A stretch of DNA of 64,000 bases from Corydoras sp. C115 (GCA_019802505.1 JAFMOC010000505.1:10001-74000), one strand, 5' to 3'. Positions 1-12,775 are shown, counted from the stretch's first letter. Notes: generated from the letters alone by a model not told the origin. Made by a program: numbers and translations.

Positions 1-400
1 ATGGATGGATGGACTTTCTATTTCCCCTTAGAGAGCAAGGACACAGGAACTGACCATCTGCTGTACAGAGTGCTGAGGAGCAATGAGTTCATTCAGATGT
101 GGTCATTAATTAATGACCTGCTGGTTCTTATGCACCGAAAAGGGGCAATTTGACATCCAGTTCCTTTGAATTGACATCTCACCCTGGTAATTATGCAGAA
201 CAGGTCAGTGAATTCTCACCACTCCTCAGGCATCGGCTCTGACAGCCAGCAACAGTATTATTAAGACATTTCACCCTCTGACCTCAGGACATTTCACTTC
301 AAACACCACGGAAAAGAAAAAAAGCTCGTTCTGTTGGACTGCAAGCTCAAACTTTTTGGAAAAAAGTTTGAAAAGAATGCAAGATAATCACTCATTCATT
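1..400. other. no feature seen
   Basis: Ordinary AT-rich sequence; no exon with a recognisable product, no clear repeat. Confidence 0.4.
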
Positions 401-409
401 ATCGTCCTC

Positions 410-749
410 ATTCATTCATTCATTCATTCATTCATTATCTTCAGCTTTATCCTATATCAGGGTCGCGGTGGGGTTCCCCATGCCCATCCAGGGGAGAACG
501 TTTCAGGCGCTGGGCAGATACACCCAGGACAGGACGCCAATCTATCGCTGGGCACACACTCACTCACACAGACACACACTATATGGGGTAATTTGGAGAA
601 CTCAATTGACTTGATCCATGTTTTTGGACTGTGGGAGGAAACCGGAGAACCCGGAGGAAACCCACACAGACATGGGGAGAACATGGAAACTCCAGAATCC
701 CTAGTGCTGAAAGGAGAACATGCTAACCACTAAGACACTGTGCCGCCCG
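410..749 (-). mobile_element. SINE-A copy, near full length
   Basis: Family definition: head GGCGGCACGGTGGCTTAGTG with A box TGGCTTAGTGG and B box GGTTCGAATCC (tRNA(Val)-like spacing), body with CTCCCACAGTCCAAAAACAT and CCCCTGGATGGGCATGGGGA, tail CGACCCTAATAGAGGATAAA, GCGGAAGATAATG, then (AATG)n or (GATG)n. This copy is flanked by ATCGTCCTC (401-409, 750-758). Confidence 0.9.
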
Positions 750-813
750 ATCGTCCTCTTAATCCTGTACTATTTATAAAATACACCAGGCATGAAATCT
801 CATTGTTCATTAT

Positions 814-1335
814 TAGGGCTGCAACAACGAATCGATAAAATCAATAAAAATCGATTATGAAAAGTGTCGACAACGATTCGTTGGGTCACACGATTTACGC
901 GTTACTCGCAATGTCGGAACCGCTTGCATCACCTGCAGCGCTGAAATTTTTTAAAAAGCGAGTTAAACAGAATGAGTTATCAAAAAGAAAGTTTAATAAA
1001 CTCTACAAATAAAACATGACCGACGCAGAAAAAAGCTTCGCCTTAAATCATCGAAACTGTGGGAGCTTCACGCTTCACACAAATAAAGAACGTGGAACAT
1101 GCGAGCGCTGCAAAAATGATTTGAGCTGCACAGAGCACCACGGTGATGATCCACCACCTGAAACTAAACATGCTGGAGTCACTGATGAGGATGAAGCTCA
1201 CCAGCAGAGTAAATCACTACAACATCCCGAGATTCTTTCGTTTCGGGCTGCAACTAACGATTAATTTGATAATCCATTAATCGGTCGATAATTTTTTTCT
1301 TCGATTAATCGATTAATCGGATAAATAAAAAATTT
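814..1335 (+). mobile_element. decayed hAT-type element with BED zinc-finger remnant
   Basis: Starts TAGGGCTGCAACAACGAATC like the element at 10860. The frame 1016-1264 reads SFTLHTNKERGTCERCKNDL and later KHAGV, resembling the N-terminal BED zinc finger of hAT transposases (C-x2-C kept, His part scrambled). At 1243 a terminal sequence GGGCTGCAACTAACGATTAA follows in inverted orientation, so it is rearranged. Confidence 0.65.
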
Positions 1336-1351
1336 TAATTCCATGTTTTTA

Positions 1352-1685
1352 TTCATCCATCCATTATCTTCCGCTTTATCCTCTATTAGGGTCGTGGGGG
1401 GGGGGGGGGGTTCCCCATGCCCAACCAGGGGAGAACATTTCGGGCGCTGGGCAGATACACCCAGGACAGGGCGCCAACCTATCGCTGGGCACACACTCAT
1501 TCACACAGACACACTCTATATGGGGCAAGTTGGAGAATTCAGTTGACTTGATCCATGTTTTTGGACTGTGGGAGGAATCCGGAGAACGAGGAGAACATGG
1601 AAACTCCACCCAGATGGGGATTCGAACCGGGAATCCCTAGAGCTTAGAGGAGAACATGCTAACCACTAAGCCACCGTGCCACCAC
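1352..1685 (-). mobile_element. SINE-A copy
   Basis: Near full length with a long G tract at 1397; 12-bp duplication TCCATGTTTTTA (1340-1351, 1686-1697). Confidence 0.9.
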
Positions 1686-1695
1686 TCCATGTTTT

Positions 1696-1741
1696 TACAT
1701 TTAGTCATTTAGCAGATGCTTTTATCGAAAGCACTTCATTC
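1696..1741 (-). mobile_element. L2 LINE tail fragment
   Basis: Contains the L2 3 prime tail (ATTTAGTCATTTAGCAGATG then CTTTTAT) between two SINE-A copies. It could belong to an L2-tailed SINE. Confidence 0.55.
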
Positions 1742-1976
1742 CCACGTTCATTCATTATCTTCATTTATACTCTATGAGGGTTGGGGGGGGGGGGGGGGTT
1801 CCCCATGCCCATCCAGGGGAGAACGTTTCGGGTGCTGGGCAGATACACCCAGGACAGGGCGCCAATCCATCACTGGACACACACCACCCATGGTAACTCC
1901 ACCCAGATCAGGATTCAAACCTGCATTTCCAGAGCTGAGAGGTGAACATGTTAACCTCTAAGCCAGCGTGCCGTCC
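1742..1976 (-). mobile_element. SINE-A copy with internal deletion
   Basis: Tail and head present; the middle (CACTCTATATGGGGCAATTT part) is lost. Confidence 0.8.
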
Positions 1977-2535
1977 ACAAAATAATCAATCAATCAAACA
2001 AAATCCTTGTAAACACCGGGTGAGTTACGGATCATCTCAGATCCAGCTGTTTTTACGACTCCATGTGCAGATAACGTGTGGAATCTTAAGCACTGCAGCC
2101 ATCAGCGGTAACGAGTACACGCTTTTTAAGCCCTTCATTGCGCCATGGGACTTTTTAATTACCACTTCAGTCGCGGTGTTTAACATGCCTCTGTAAAGCA
2201 ACACAGGGTGTTTAGAGTCCCGTGGCCCACTTACTAATTTGCTCTCGGTGAGGGAGACCCGGTCGTTAAGTGTTTTAGTATCAGACCGTGTGAGAGAGTT
2301 ACGCTACATCTGGTGACATTCAAATTGAACAAAGCTTTTACACATTTTGTAATAAACGTATTACTTTATGTTTATTAAATCAAGAATGTCTTTTTAGCTC
2401 AGTTTTGGAGATTCATTTACTGACATCATTTACCGATCAGAATTTACACACAACACACCAAACACCTCCCATTCGAAGCGCAACTTCAGCATCGAATGCA
2501 TCTTCTTTCATGTATTTAATAAAGAACCAGGCTTC

Positions 2536-2570
<35 letters not shown>

Positions 2571-2574
<4 letters not shown>

Positions 2575-2786
2575 TTGTAGGGAGGTTCCCCATGCCCATC
2601 CAGGGGAGAACGTATCGGGCGCTGGGCAGATACACCCAGGACAGGGTGCCAATCCGTAGCTGGGCACACACTCACTCACACAGACACACTCTATATGGGG
2701 CAATTTGGAGAATTCAATTGACTTGATGCATGTTCTTGGACTGTGGGAGGAAACCCACAAAGACACAGGGAGAACATGGAAACTCT
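2571..2786 (-). mobile_element. SINE-A fragment
   Basis: Middle part only; begins after an A tract, ends GGAGAACATGGAAACTC without the tRNA head. Part of the 2.4-3.3 kb duplication. Confidence 0.8.
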
Positions 2787-2842
2787 CAACTTCAGCATCT
2801 TCTTTCATGTATTTAATAAAGAACCAGGCTTCAGGTTAAAGT

Positions 2843-2907
2843 CCATCCATCCATCCATCATTTTCCGCTTTATCCTCTACTAGGGTCGCGGGGGGGGGGG
2901 GGGGGTT
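2843..2907 (-). mobile_element. SINE-A tail fragment
   Basis: CATCATTTTCCGCTTTATCC, TCTACTAGGGTCGC and a G tract, then cut off. Confidence 0.75.
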
Positions 2908-3097
2908 CTATTTTTAGCTCAGTTTTGGAGATTAATTTACTGACATCATTTACCGATCAGCATTTACATACAACACACCAAACACCTCCCATTCGAGGGC
3001 AACTTCAGCATCGAATGTATCTTCTTTCATGTATTTAATAAAGAACCAGGCTTCATTAAAAAAATAAATTAATAAAAATAAAAAAATAAATAAAAAA

Positions 3098-3312
3098 ATG
3101 GTCGCGTGGGGGGGGTGGTTCCCCATGCCCATCCAGGGGAGAACGTTTCGGGCGCTGGGCAGATACACCCAGGAAAGGGCTCTAATCTATTGCTGGACAC
3201 ACACACTCACTCACATACACACTATATGGGGCAAATTGGAGAACATGGAAACTCCACCCAGATTGGGATTCGAACCGGGAATCCCTAGCGCTGAGAGGAG
3301 AACATGTTAACT
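3098..3312 (-). mobile_element. SINE-A fragment
   Basis: Body with internal deletion, head broken after GAGAGGAGAACATG. Confidence 0.8.
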
Positions 3313-3486
3313 AAACCAAGTTAAAGTTGTATTTTTAAAGAAATTCTATTAAATAAATAACACTGAAAAAAAAAAACAGTTGAAGGGGAAAAAAATACAT
3401 CAAAAACATGAAATGTAAGAAGAGAAGTCAAGGACCAAAACTCTGATAGTGGTTCGGATTCCTCACATTTGTTGTGAAGAGATAGA

Positions 3487-4007
<521 letters not shown>

Positions 4008-4335
4008 GCAACCGATGCCCTTAAAGTATTTACAGTAGTTTGGGCAACCGATGCCCTTAAAGGACTTGTAGTAGTTTGGGCAACCGATGCCGTTAAAGGA
4101 TTTATAGTAGTTTGGGCAACCGATGCCCTTAAAGGATTTATAGTATTTTGAGCAACCGATGCCCTTAAAGGATTTATAGTATTTTGAGCAACCGATGCCC
4201 TTAAAGGATTTATAGTAGTTTGGGCAACCGATGCCCTTAAAGGACTTATAGTATTTTGAGCAACCGATGCCCTTAAAGGACTTATAGTAGTTTGGGCAAC
4301 CGATGCCCTTAAAGGATTTATAGTAGTGGTGGCAA
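4008..4335. repeat. 36-bp minisatellite, nine units
   Basis: GCAACCGATGCCCTTAAAGG recurs at 4008, 4044, 4080, 4116, 4152, 4188, 4224, 4260 and 4296. A period divisible by 3 gives a spurious open frame. It continues a degenerate array to the left. Confidence 0.92.
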
Positions 4336-4340
4336 ACAAC

Positions 4341-4586
4341 TAGGACTGCAACAACAAATCGATAAAATAAATCAATTACAAAAAGTTGTAGTAATTTATG
4401 AATACATTTAAAAAATTATCTATTATTATTTAATTATTGTAATCAATTACTTTCTATGTTATTTAATGTTCTGTTTCTGAAAAAAAAAATCATGGAATTG
4501 TTTTTTTCTTATCCGATTCATTGATTAATCGGAAAAATAATCAACCGATTAATAGATTATTTAAATAATGGTTAGAGGCAGCCCGA
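4341..4586. mobile_element. short hAT-type MITE, same family
   Basis: TAGGACTGCAACAACAAATC at the left, AATCGGAAAAATAATCAACC and GGTTAGAGGCAGCCCGA at the right: diverged termini of the 10860-12260 family with most of the middle lost. No clear 8-bp duplication remains. Confidence 0.65.
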
Positions 4587-4599
4587 CAACTGTGAATAA

Positions 4600-4700
4600 A
4601 AGATAAGACGAGATAAGACGAGATAGACCTTTATCTGTCCTAGAATGGGGAAATTCACTTTCTCAGCAGCAGATTAAAGGTGAAAAAGGTCTTTAGTCAT
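4600..4700. repeat. dispersed LINE-tail-like repeat
   Basis: GATAAGACGAGATAGACCTT then ATGGGGAAATTCACTT resembles a widespread fish repeat (GATA-rich followed by GGGGAAATTCAC). Single copy here; family uncertain. Confidence 0.35.
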
Positions 4701-4803
4701 TAGAAAGAAAAAAAAAAAAACTAGAAAAAATAGAAATAGAAATGGAAAAATAGAAATCTATATATACACGATAAATTCAAATTTTCAGTTATTTAGTCAT
4801 ATA

Positions 4804-5154
4804 TTCATTCATTATCTTCTGCTTTATCCACTATTAGGGTCGCGGGGCGGTTCCCCATGCCCATCCAGGGGAGAACGTTTCGGGCGCTGGGCAGATACAC
4901 CCAGGACAGGGCGCCAATCTATCACTGGGCACACACTCACTCACACATACACATACACACTCTATATGGGGCAATTTGGAGAACACAATTAACTTGATCC
5001 ATGTTTTTGGACTGTGGGAGGAAACCGGAGAACCCAGAGGAAACCCACACGGACACGGGGAGAACATGGAAACTCCACCCAGATGGGGATTCGAACCAGG
5101 AATCCCTAGTGCTGAGAGGAGAACGTGCTAAACCACTAAGACACCATGCCGCCT
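4804..5154 (-). mobile_element. SINE-A copy, full length
   Basis: 15-bp duplication TTATTTAGTCATATA (4789-4803, 5155-5169). Confidence 0.92.
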
Positions 5155-5635
5155 TTATTTAGTCATATAATAGAGGAATAAAATGAAAAGCTGAGGATGA
5201 AAGTCTGAACAGAGTCTGATGTAAAGCTGATTTAACGAACACTCCCTGCTGCTTCCATCAGCTCCACAGTCTGACTGAACAGGTCAGAAGAACCTCGGGT
5301 TCTACTGTCAATACATCACTTTGACTCCTCACAGCCAGAGCGGTCTTTCTGATAAAGCAATTCAGCCAACACACATCAGCGACTTCAGACTGATGACCTT
5401 ACAGCTACTCGAGGCTGCCGCAAATATCAGACAATGCAGGGCCTCGAGTCTGATCTTGTGTATGATTGAGGGTCTGGGTTTGAGTGACAGACCTTGAACC
5501 AGCTGTGCCATAAAGAAGGAAAAGGCAGAGATGATTCACAATGGGAAGCTTGTGCGGATCAAGCAAGCTGAATGTATGCTGTACTGATGGATGGGATGGA
5601 GGACGACGTGGTGGTGAAGACGGTCCTGTATAAAA

Positions 5636-5775
5636 AACATTTAATAAAGCAATAAGATACGAGAGGTCGTGCATTATTGTCAATAAACTATGGGAATGAG
5701 GTGGTGGTAGGCCCGATACACTGCGGAGTGTCGTTACACATCTGTTCCGTGATTTATACACAATAATACACACCC
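5636..5775. mobile_element. small palindromic repeat (MITE-like), copy 1
   Basis: GTGCATTATTGTCAATAAA faces TGATTTATACACAATAATAC in inverted orientation about 60 bp away. Same structure at 48805-48985 and 57135-57315. Confidence 0.55.
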
Positions 5776-6021
5776 ATGGGGGGAAGGGGGGTCTCGGGCG
5801 CTGGGCAGATACACCCAGAACAGGGTACCAATCTATCACTGGACAAACAGTCATTCACACAGACACACTCTATATGGGGCAACTTGATCCATGTTTTTGG
5901 ACTGTGGGAGGAAACTGGAGAACCCTGAGGAAACCCACGCGGACACGGGGAGAACATGGAAACTCCGGTAATCCCCAGAGCTGAGAAGCGAACGTGCTAA
6001 CCACTAAACCACCATGCCACC
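5772..6021 (-). mobile_element. SINE-A copy, tail truncated
   Basis: Starts at GGGGGGAAGGGGGGTCTCGG; head complete but B box damaged. Confidence 0.82.
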
Positions 6022-6070
6022 AACATAATAAAATTTAAGGTTGAATTCATAAATGTGTTTGTGTCTTTTC

Positions 6071-6416
6071 GGCGGCACGGTGGTTTAGTGGTTAGCACGT
6101 TCGCCTCTCAGCGCTAGGGATTCCCGGTTCGAATCCCCATCTGGGTGGAGTTTCCATGTTCTCCCCGTGTCCGCGTGGGTTTCCTCCGTGTTCTCCGGTT
6201 TCCTCCCACAGTCCAAAAACATGGATCAAGTCAATTGAATTCTCCAAATTGCCCCATATAGAGTGTGTCTGTGTGAGTGAGTGTGTGCCCAGCGATAGAT
6301 TGGCGCCCTGTCCTGGGTATATCTGCCCAGCACCTGAAACGTTCTACCCTGGATGGGCATGGGAACCCCCCCGCGAACCTAGCAGAGAAAAAAAATTGAC
6401 GATATTGGATGGATGG
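6071..6416 (+). mobile_element. SINE-A copy, full length
   Basis: Intact A and B boxes; tail diverged (AAAAAAAATTGACGATATTG then GATGGATGG). Confidence 0.9.
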
Positions 6417-6442
6417 CTATTTATAATAACAATATCAAATCA

Positions 6443-6798
6443 GGGAGGCACGGTGGTTTAGTGGTCAGCACGTTCTCCTTTCAGCACTAGAGATTCCCGG
6501 TTCGAATCCCCATCTGCGTGGAGTTTCCATATTCTCCCCGTGTCCGCGTGGGTTTCCTCCGGGTTCTCCGGTTTCCTCCCACAGTCCAAAAACATGGATC
6601 GAGTCAATTGAATTCTCAAAATTGCCCCATATAGAGTGTGTCTGTGTGAGTGAGCGTGTGCCCAGTGATAGATTGGCGCCCTGTCCTGGGTGTATCTGCC
6701 CAGCGCCCGAGACGTTCTCCCCTGGATGGGCATGGGGAACCCCCCCCCGCGACCCTAATATAGGATAAAGCGGGAGATAATGAATGAATGAATGAATG
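6443..6798 (+). mobile_element. SINE-A copy, full length
   Basis: 12-bp duplication AATATCAAATCA (6431-6442, 6799-6810). Confidence 0.92.
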
Positions 6799-6810
6799 AA
6801 TATCAAATCA

Positions 6811-7570
6811 TAACATCATAGTTTAAAAACCCCAAAATCCTAAAGGGGTTAAATTAAAATCAACAAGGACCCGATGTGAAGCCAGGAAGGATCCCGTCTT
6901 CCCAGATGACACGTGTAAAGACATGAAGAACTGAAATTCAAACACAGCAGCATGAAGTGAAATCCCATATCCGCAGTCTCAGATGATATTCTGATCGGGA
7001 TCTAATATCACGGCAGAGGAACCAACCCAGGAGGCCTGTAAACGATTTACTGGTGCGGTCAGGCAATGTTTGGGCTCACGTTTCATCTCGGTGAAACTGA
7101 AATCAAGAAAGTGTTGGGATTAAATTAACATTGCTTCCTCGGTCCTGCCTCAGAGATCCTCCACTGGATTCTCCATTGATCTGTTTGGAAATCCTCCACG
7201 GACCTGTGCGGCAAACGGACCGCATTAACACTTAATAACGAGTGCTTCAGCCAGACGTGATGGACGTGTGCCTCGCGACCTCTGAACTCGCAGAAGAATG
7301 GGAGTATGTGGTCTGTGAGTGTCGGGGGGGGGGGGGGGGGGGGGGGTTATATGTAAAAGTAAAGAGAAACGTCGGTCCAGTTGTTTGGCCGAAATGATAA
7401 AAGGTTACTGCCATGCTCTTTGCATCACATCCTCTGTGAAGAAATTTCTTTTAAGTTTTTTTTTTACGCCCTGTGCTCACGTCCTGTTTACTGCATCACT
7501 TTAATTCTACGTACTAAACTATTTTTTTTAATTTCCATACAGTGCCATATTTGTATTTGTATAGAATCTC
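6811..7570. other. non-repetitive stretch without a recognised gene
   Basis: Only a G tract at 7323-7346 stands out. Short open frames have no recognisable product. Confidence 0.4.
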
Positions 7571-7589
7571 TTTTTTAACTTAGCATATT

Positions 7590-7594
7590 GTGTG

Positions 7595-7690
<96 letters not shown>
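7590..7690. repeat. (TA)n(CA)n(TA)n microsatellite
   Basis: TA, then CA for about 45 bp, then TA; adjoins a truncated SINE-A. Confidence 0.95.
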
Positions 7691-7692
<2 letters not shown>

Positions 7693-7905
7693 AGGGGAGA
7701 AAATTTCGGGGCCAATCTATCTAGGGACATTCCAGAACAGGGTGCCAATCTATTACTGGAGACACACACACACACAAACACATATAATTTGGAGAATTCA
7801 ATTGACCTTGATCCATGTTTTTGGACTGTGGGAGGAAACCAGAGAACCCGGACGAAACGCACCGCGGACACGGGGAGAACATGCTAACCACTAAGCCACC
7901 ATGCC
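7690..7905 (-). mobile_element. SINE-A fragment
   Basis: Starts within the body (CCAGGGGAGAAAATTTCGGG) and lacks the B-box region; head CTAAGCCACCATGCC present. Confidence 0.78.
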
Positions 7906-7939
7906 CGTAAATAAAAAAAAATATATATATATATATATT

Positions 7940-8292
7940 TCATTCATTCCTTCTCTTCCGCTTTATCCTCTATTAGGGTCGCGGTGGGGTTCCCCATGCC
8001 CATCCAGTGGAGAACGTCTCGGGCGCTGGGCAGACACACCCAGGACAGGGCGCCAATCTATCACTGGGCACACACTCACTCACACACAGACACACTCTAT
8101 ATGGGGCAATTTGGAGAACTCAATTGACTTGATCCATGTTTTTGGACTGACTGTGGGTGGAAACCGGAGAACCCGGAGGAAACCCACATGGACACGGGGA
8201 GAACATGGAAACTCCACCCAGATGGGGATTCGAACCCGGAATCCCTAGTGCTGAGAGGAGAACATGCTGACCACTAAGCCACCGTGCCGCCC
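7940..8292 (-). mobile_element. SINE-A copy, full length
   Basis: Intact tail, body and head; follows an AT tract. Confidence 0.9.
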
Positions 8293-9140
8293 CTATTTAT
8301 TTATTTTATTTTTATTTATTTATTTATTTTTTGCCTACCTAATTTGTAACTCCAATTTTTGACATTATTGTGGAACTGTCTAAAAAGAATTTCACTGCTG
8401 GCTGTACCGTGTATGTTCACGCATGTGATGAATAAACTTGATTTGATACTCGGCTCTTTTGTAAACTTTAGAAGAACAGCAACAGCCACCACATTTCTAT
8501 TTCTGGAATAAGACTGTAACCATGGTACCACCTTCTCCTCAAACGCCTGATTAGTTCTTTGTGTCTAAATGACACACACACAGTAAAGGTTCATATCGAT
8601 GGGAACCTTCGAGTTTGTACGAACACTAAACCTCCTGTTCAGCGCTCTTCATTTGTCTACGATGCTTATACACAGAGTAATCAGTCCTCCATGTTCCCCC
8701 CATCCATGCAATAAAACACACAGACACACACTCTCACATGTGGAGTCCATTCCTCACCACCTCCTTCCTTCTTCCAAACACCAGGTCAATGCCATTTGTA
8801 TATTCTGACATACAGTTCAATCACATTTGCAGTAACAGTAAGCAGATGCTGCATCGTTTACTTCAGTGATGTTTGGGTTCGTGAGGGAGTCGACTCTACG
8901 AAGCAACACTGCAAACATGACTTTATTCTCTGGATAACTGCAGCGGACTGAATTGTAAAGCTGATGTGAGGAAACACGACAGTCTGCTAATCGCTGCTAA
9001 TTCTTTGAAGTTGGTTTGTCGTTCCGTTGCTTCAGAACTCGGTTGCGGTTGCTCAGATGTCACCTTGTAAACTTGAGCCGTGTTGCCGTGTTCCTCTTCC
9101 TTCCTTGCCATTAAAACAGGTAGTTTTGACAGCAACCCCT
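8293..9140. other. non-repetitive stretch, possible LINE-tail remnant at 8340-8440
   Basis: AAAAAGAATTTCACTGCTGG ... GATGAATAAACTTGATTT resembles the end of a fish LINE; the rest has no recognised feature. Confidence 0.35.
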
Positions 9141-9148
9141 GACTTGTT

Positions 9149-9492
9149 TATTCATTCATTCATTATCTTCCACTTTATCCTCTATTAGGGTCGCGGTGGG
9201 GTTCCCCATGCCCATCCAGGGGAGAACGTTTCGGGCGCTGGGCAGATACACCCAGGACAGGGCGCCAATCTATCGCTGGTCACACACTCACACAGACACA
9301 CTCTATATGTGGCAATTTGAAGAATTCAATTGACTTGATCCATGTTTTTGGACTGTGGGAGGAAACCGGAGAACCCGGAGAAAACCCATGCGGACACGGG
9401 GAGAACATGGAAACTCCATCCATATGGGGAATCGAACCGGGAAACCCTAGTGCTGAGAGGAGAACGTGCTAACCACTAAGCCACCGTGCCAC
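9149..9492 (-). mobile_element. SINE-A copy, full length
   Basis: Intact from (ATTC)n tail to CACCGTGCCAC head. Confidence 0.9.
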
Positions 9493-10202
9493 ATGAGGTT
9501 GCATTTTATCTGATATAAAAACCCTGATGAAGTCCTGAGATACAGTATGTAAAACAATACAATTCAGAGGGTGCACTTTATTTTCCTTCTGATTATAAAA
9601 AACTAAATGAAACCCCGTCAATCATCTCAACATCTAACTCCAGCGGGATTAGCAGATGAGATTAAATGACCACATTTGTTACGTTTCTGTAGTTTGTAAC
9701 AACATACTGAATATATTTCCCAAAATTAATTCATGGAACATCACCAGGACGTCGCAAAGAGGTTTAACCATCTTCACTTACAACCTTGGTGAACTTTTGA
9801 CCTGCTGAACCTAATATCTGAACTAATTATCTTTACGTTTGTAACCTGGTGTTTTGAATGTTTACTAGAACAGAGGGAACAGGATTTCAAACAAAGCCAC
9901 AACCACACACCACTACACTCACAGCTACACTCGCAGCTACATTCACAGCTTATCACACCATCGTACGACGGAAACACAGCTTTGGTCGAGAAATGCATCA
10001 CTCCTGGCCTTTTAGAGACATCGTAAGAAATGCTCATTGTTCCTGTTAGCTAATAATAAATGCAAGCAAAAAGTTAAACACGTCTTTACAACCTCAAGCC
10101 TGCAAACCTCACGACTCAAACAGAAGCTGCAATTCATGTTAGATATATTAAGTTTAATCTCTGAAACAGGAGAGTCATTTTAAACTTGTGTAATTTTGCA
10201 AG

Positions 10203-10487
<285 letters not shown>

Positions 10488-10822
10488 ATCTCCATCATCT
10501 TCCGCTTTAACCTCTATTAGGGTCGCGGAGGGGTTCTCTATGCCCATCCAGGGGAGAACGTTTCAGGCGCTGGGCAGATACACCCAGGACAGGGCGCCAA
10601 TCTATCGCTGGGCACACACTCACGCACACAGACACACACACACTCTATATGGGGAAATTTGGAGAATTCAATTGCCCTTAATCCATGTTTTTGGACTTTG
10701 GGAGAAAACCGGAGAACCCGGAGGAAACCCATGCGGACACAGGGAAACTGAGACATGGAAACTCCACCCATATTGGGATTCGAACCAGGAATCCTTAGTG
10801 CTAAGAGGCAAACGTGCTAACC
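10488..10822 (-). mobile_element. SINE-A copy, head truncated
   Basis: Tail to body complete; stops at GCTAACCAC, then (AC)n and the hAT element. Confidence 0.85.
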
Positions 10823-10859
10823 ACACACACATACATATACACACACACACACTATATAT

Positions 10860-12260
10860 TAGGGCTGCAACAACGAATCGATAAAATCGATAAAAATTGA
10901 TTATCCAAAGTATCGATAATGAATTTCCATTATCGATTCGTTTGGTTGCACTATTTCCGCGTTACTCGCAATGTCGTGACCGCTTGCGTCACCTGCAGCG
11001 CTTCAATAACGTTGGAAACAAATAGCGGGTTGAACAGAACGAGGCGGAGTCTGCAAAACAAGTGGATAAATCGTACAAATGAGACACAGCCAACGCTGAA
11101 AAAAGCTCCGGTTTAAATCCAAACTGCGGGAGCGTCACCTGATGATTCCACCTCACAGAGGAGCTAATTCTCAAGCTCTGCGAACATGAACTGAGCTGCA
11201 CGGAGATGATACATGATGATACATGATAACGGAGTATGTCTGTTATACGAATATGTCCGCAGTTCCCGGGACATGTCCGTATTTCACGTCCTGTCCCGGG
11301 TTTTTTTAAAGTGAGGAAATGTAATGGTTTTTAAATGACCTTCATTGGATCATTAAATGTCCCGGCACTGGGACACTGCGCACTGAGTCTGAGCTGCGTG
11401 TGAGTCCGCAAGCAACTCGCAAGTTTAAAGCGCAAGTCTGTTTACAAAAGCGAGCCCCCCCCCCTCCCCCCGCGCGCTTTCAAACCGGGTCGACTTTTCA
11501 CACAAGACGTATTTTTTTTGTTCATTGGCTAATTTGTTAATTTATTTTTTTCAATAGCTGGTTGTTAATTAGTTCATTTGTTAATTTTTTTCCCAATAGG
11601 CTACAGAACAGACAGTATTTGGAATTAAGTGTACTATAATAGTATGTTTAAACACAAACATACTATATATAATACTATACTATAGAATAATTTTACTGAA
11701 CCCCCCCCCCCCCCCAAACAGCTTAATAAGTGTTTAAATATGCTTTTATAAATACTGTACATACAACTTGTACACAAAGGTGCTAATTAATGATCAAGCT
11801 ACACATTATTTGATAAAATATGAGTGAAGACACTGCACACTATGGGAGTGAGGTTGAATTAGTTGCATTTAAAGGAGAATTAAGTAACATATTAGAGTGA
11901 CTCAAATTTGTGTAATTTAGTTTTTTTTTTCACACTGTGCTACATATTGTCAGTGTGTATGTGAGATTTGTGTTTAATTGCTCTTTGGGCTACTTGGATG
12001 CCTTAAACTCCTACTGTAAATAAAACCAGACATTTATTGACCTGCTTAATAATTGTACAGTTTAGTTGGTTTTCTTCATAACTACAGACATGTAATGTTC
12101 TCATTTGTAAGTCGCTTTGGATAAAAGCGTCTTTTAAATGATTAAATGTAAATGCAAAAACATGGAAAAAATTTTTTTATATTTATCCGATTAATCGATT
12201 ACTCGAAAAAATAATCGGCCGATTAATCGATTATCAAAATAATCGTTAGTTGCAGCCCTA
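10860..12260. mobile_element. non-autonomous hAT-type DNA transposon, complete
   Basis: Terminal inverted repeats TAGGGCTGCAAC ... GTTGCAGCCCTA with subterminal AATCGATT-type repeats, flanked by an exact 8-bp duplication CTATATAT (10852-10859 and 12261-12268), the hAT hallmark. 1401 bp; no transposase ORF. It contains an L2-type tail at about 12098-12155 and a C tract at 11701-11715. It separates two SINE-A fragments. Confidence 0.85.
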
Positions 12261-12284
12261 CTATATATATACACAAATTGGGTG

Positions 12285-12430
12285 TGGGTGTGTGTGTGCC
12301 CAGTGATAGATTGCCACCCTGTTCTGGGTGTATCTGCCCAGTGCCTGAAATGTTCTCCCCTGGATGGGCATGTGGAACCTCCACGTGATCCTAGTAGATG
12401 ATTAAGTGAAAGATAACGAATGGATGGATT
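12285..12430 (+). mobile_element. SINE-A 3 prime fragment
   Basis: GTGTGTGCCCAGTGATAGAT to GATAACGAATGGATGG, right of the hAT element; not the missing part of the copy at 10488 because the orientation differs. Confidence 0.78.
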
Positions 12431-12439
12431 TAAAAGTAT

Positions 12440-12634
12440 CCCAACATTGGGTATTCGTAGGCTCGTAATTGAAAAACTAGCTTTGCAACCTGAAGTTCCC
12501 CAGTTTGATTCCTGATCCCACCAAGTACTATGACTGAAATGCCATCAAGCAAAGCACCTAACCCCAATTGCTCCCTGTATAAGCCATATACAAAGGCTGC
12601 CCAACACTTACTTCACTGTGCTTACTTCACTTAG

Positions 12635-12699
<65 letters not shown>

Positions 12700-12775
12700 C
12701 ACCGCACGGATGGGATTAATGAGGAGGACCGATTCCTCTGTGTTTAAACACATGATGGTTTGTGTTGAATGATCT
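12440..12775 (+). mobile_element. third tRNA-like SINE family (SINE-C), with (TG)n tract
   Basis: Shares TCCTGATCCCACCAAGTACT, ATGACTGAA, AAGCACCTAACCCCAATTGC, GCCATATACA and GATGGGATTAATGAGGAGGA with 53905-54175. B-box-like GTTTGATTCC. A (TG)n run (12639-12698) has expanded inside it. Confidence 0.7.
12639..12698. repeat. (TG)n microsatellite
   Basis: About 30 TG units inside SINE-C. Confidence 0.95.

Larger units (their letters stand above)
2392..3312. repeat. local segmental duplication including SINE-A pieces
   Basis: The segment TTTTAGCTCAGTTTTGGAGA ... AAAGAACCAGGCTTCATT at 2392-2539 recurs at 2910-3058 and, in part, at 2787-2833, each followed by a SINE-A fragment. Confidence 0.8.
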
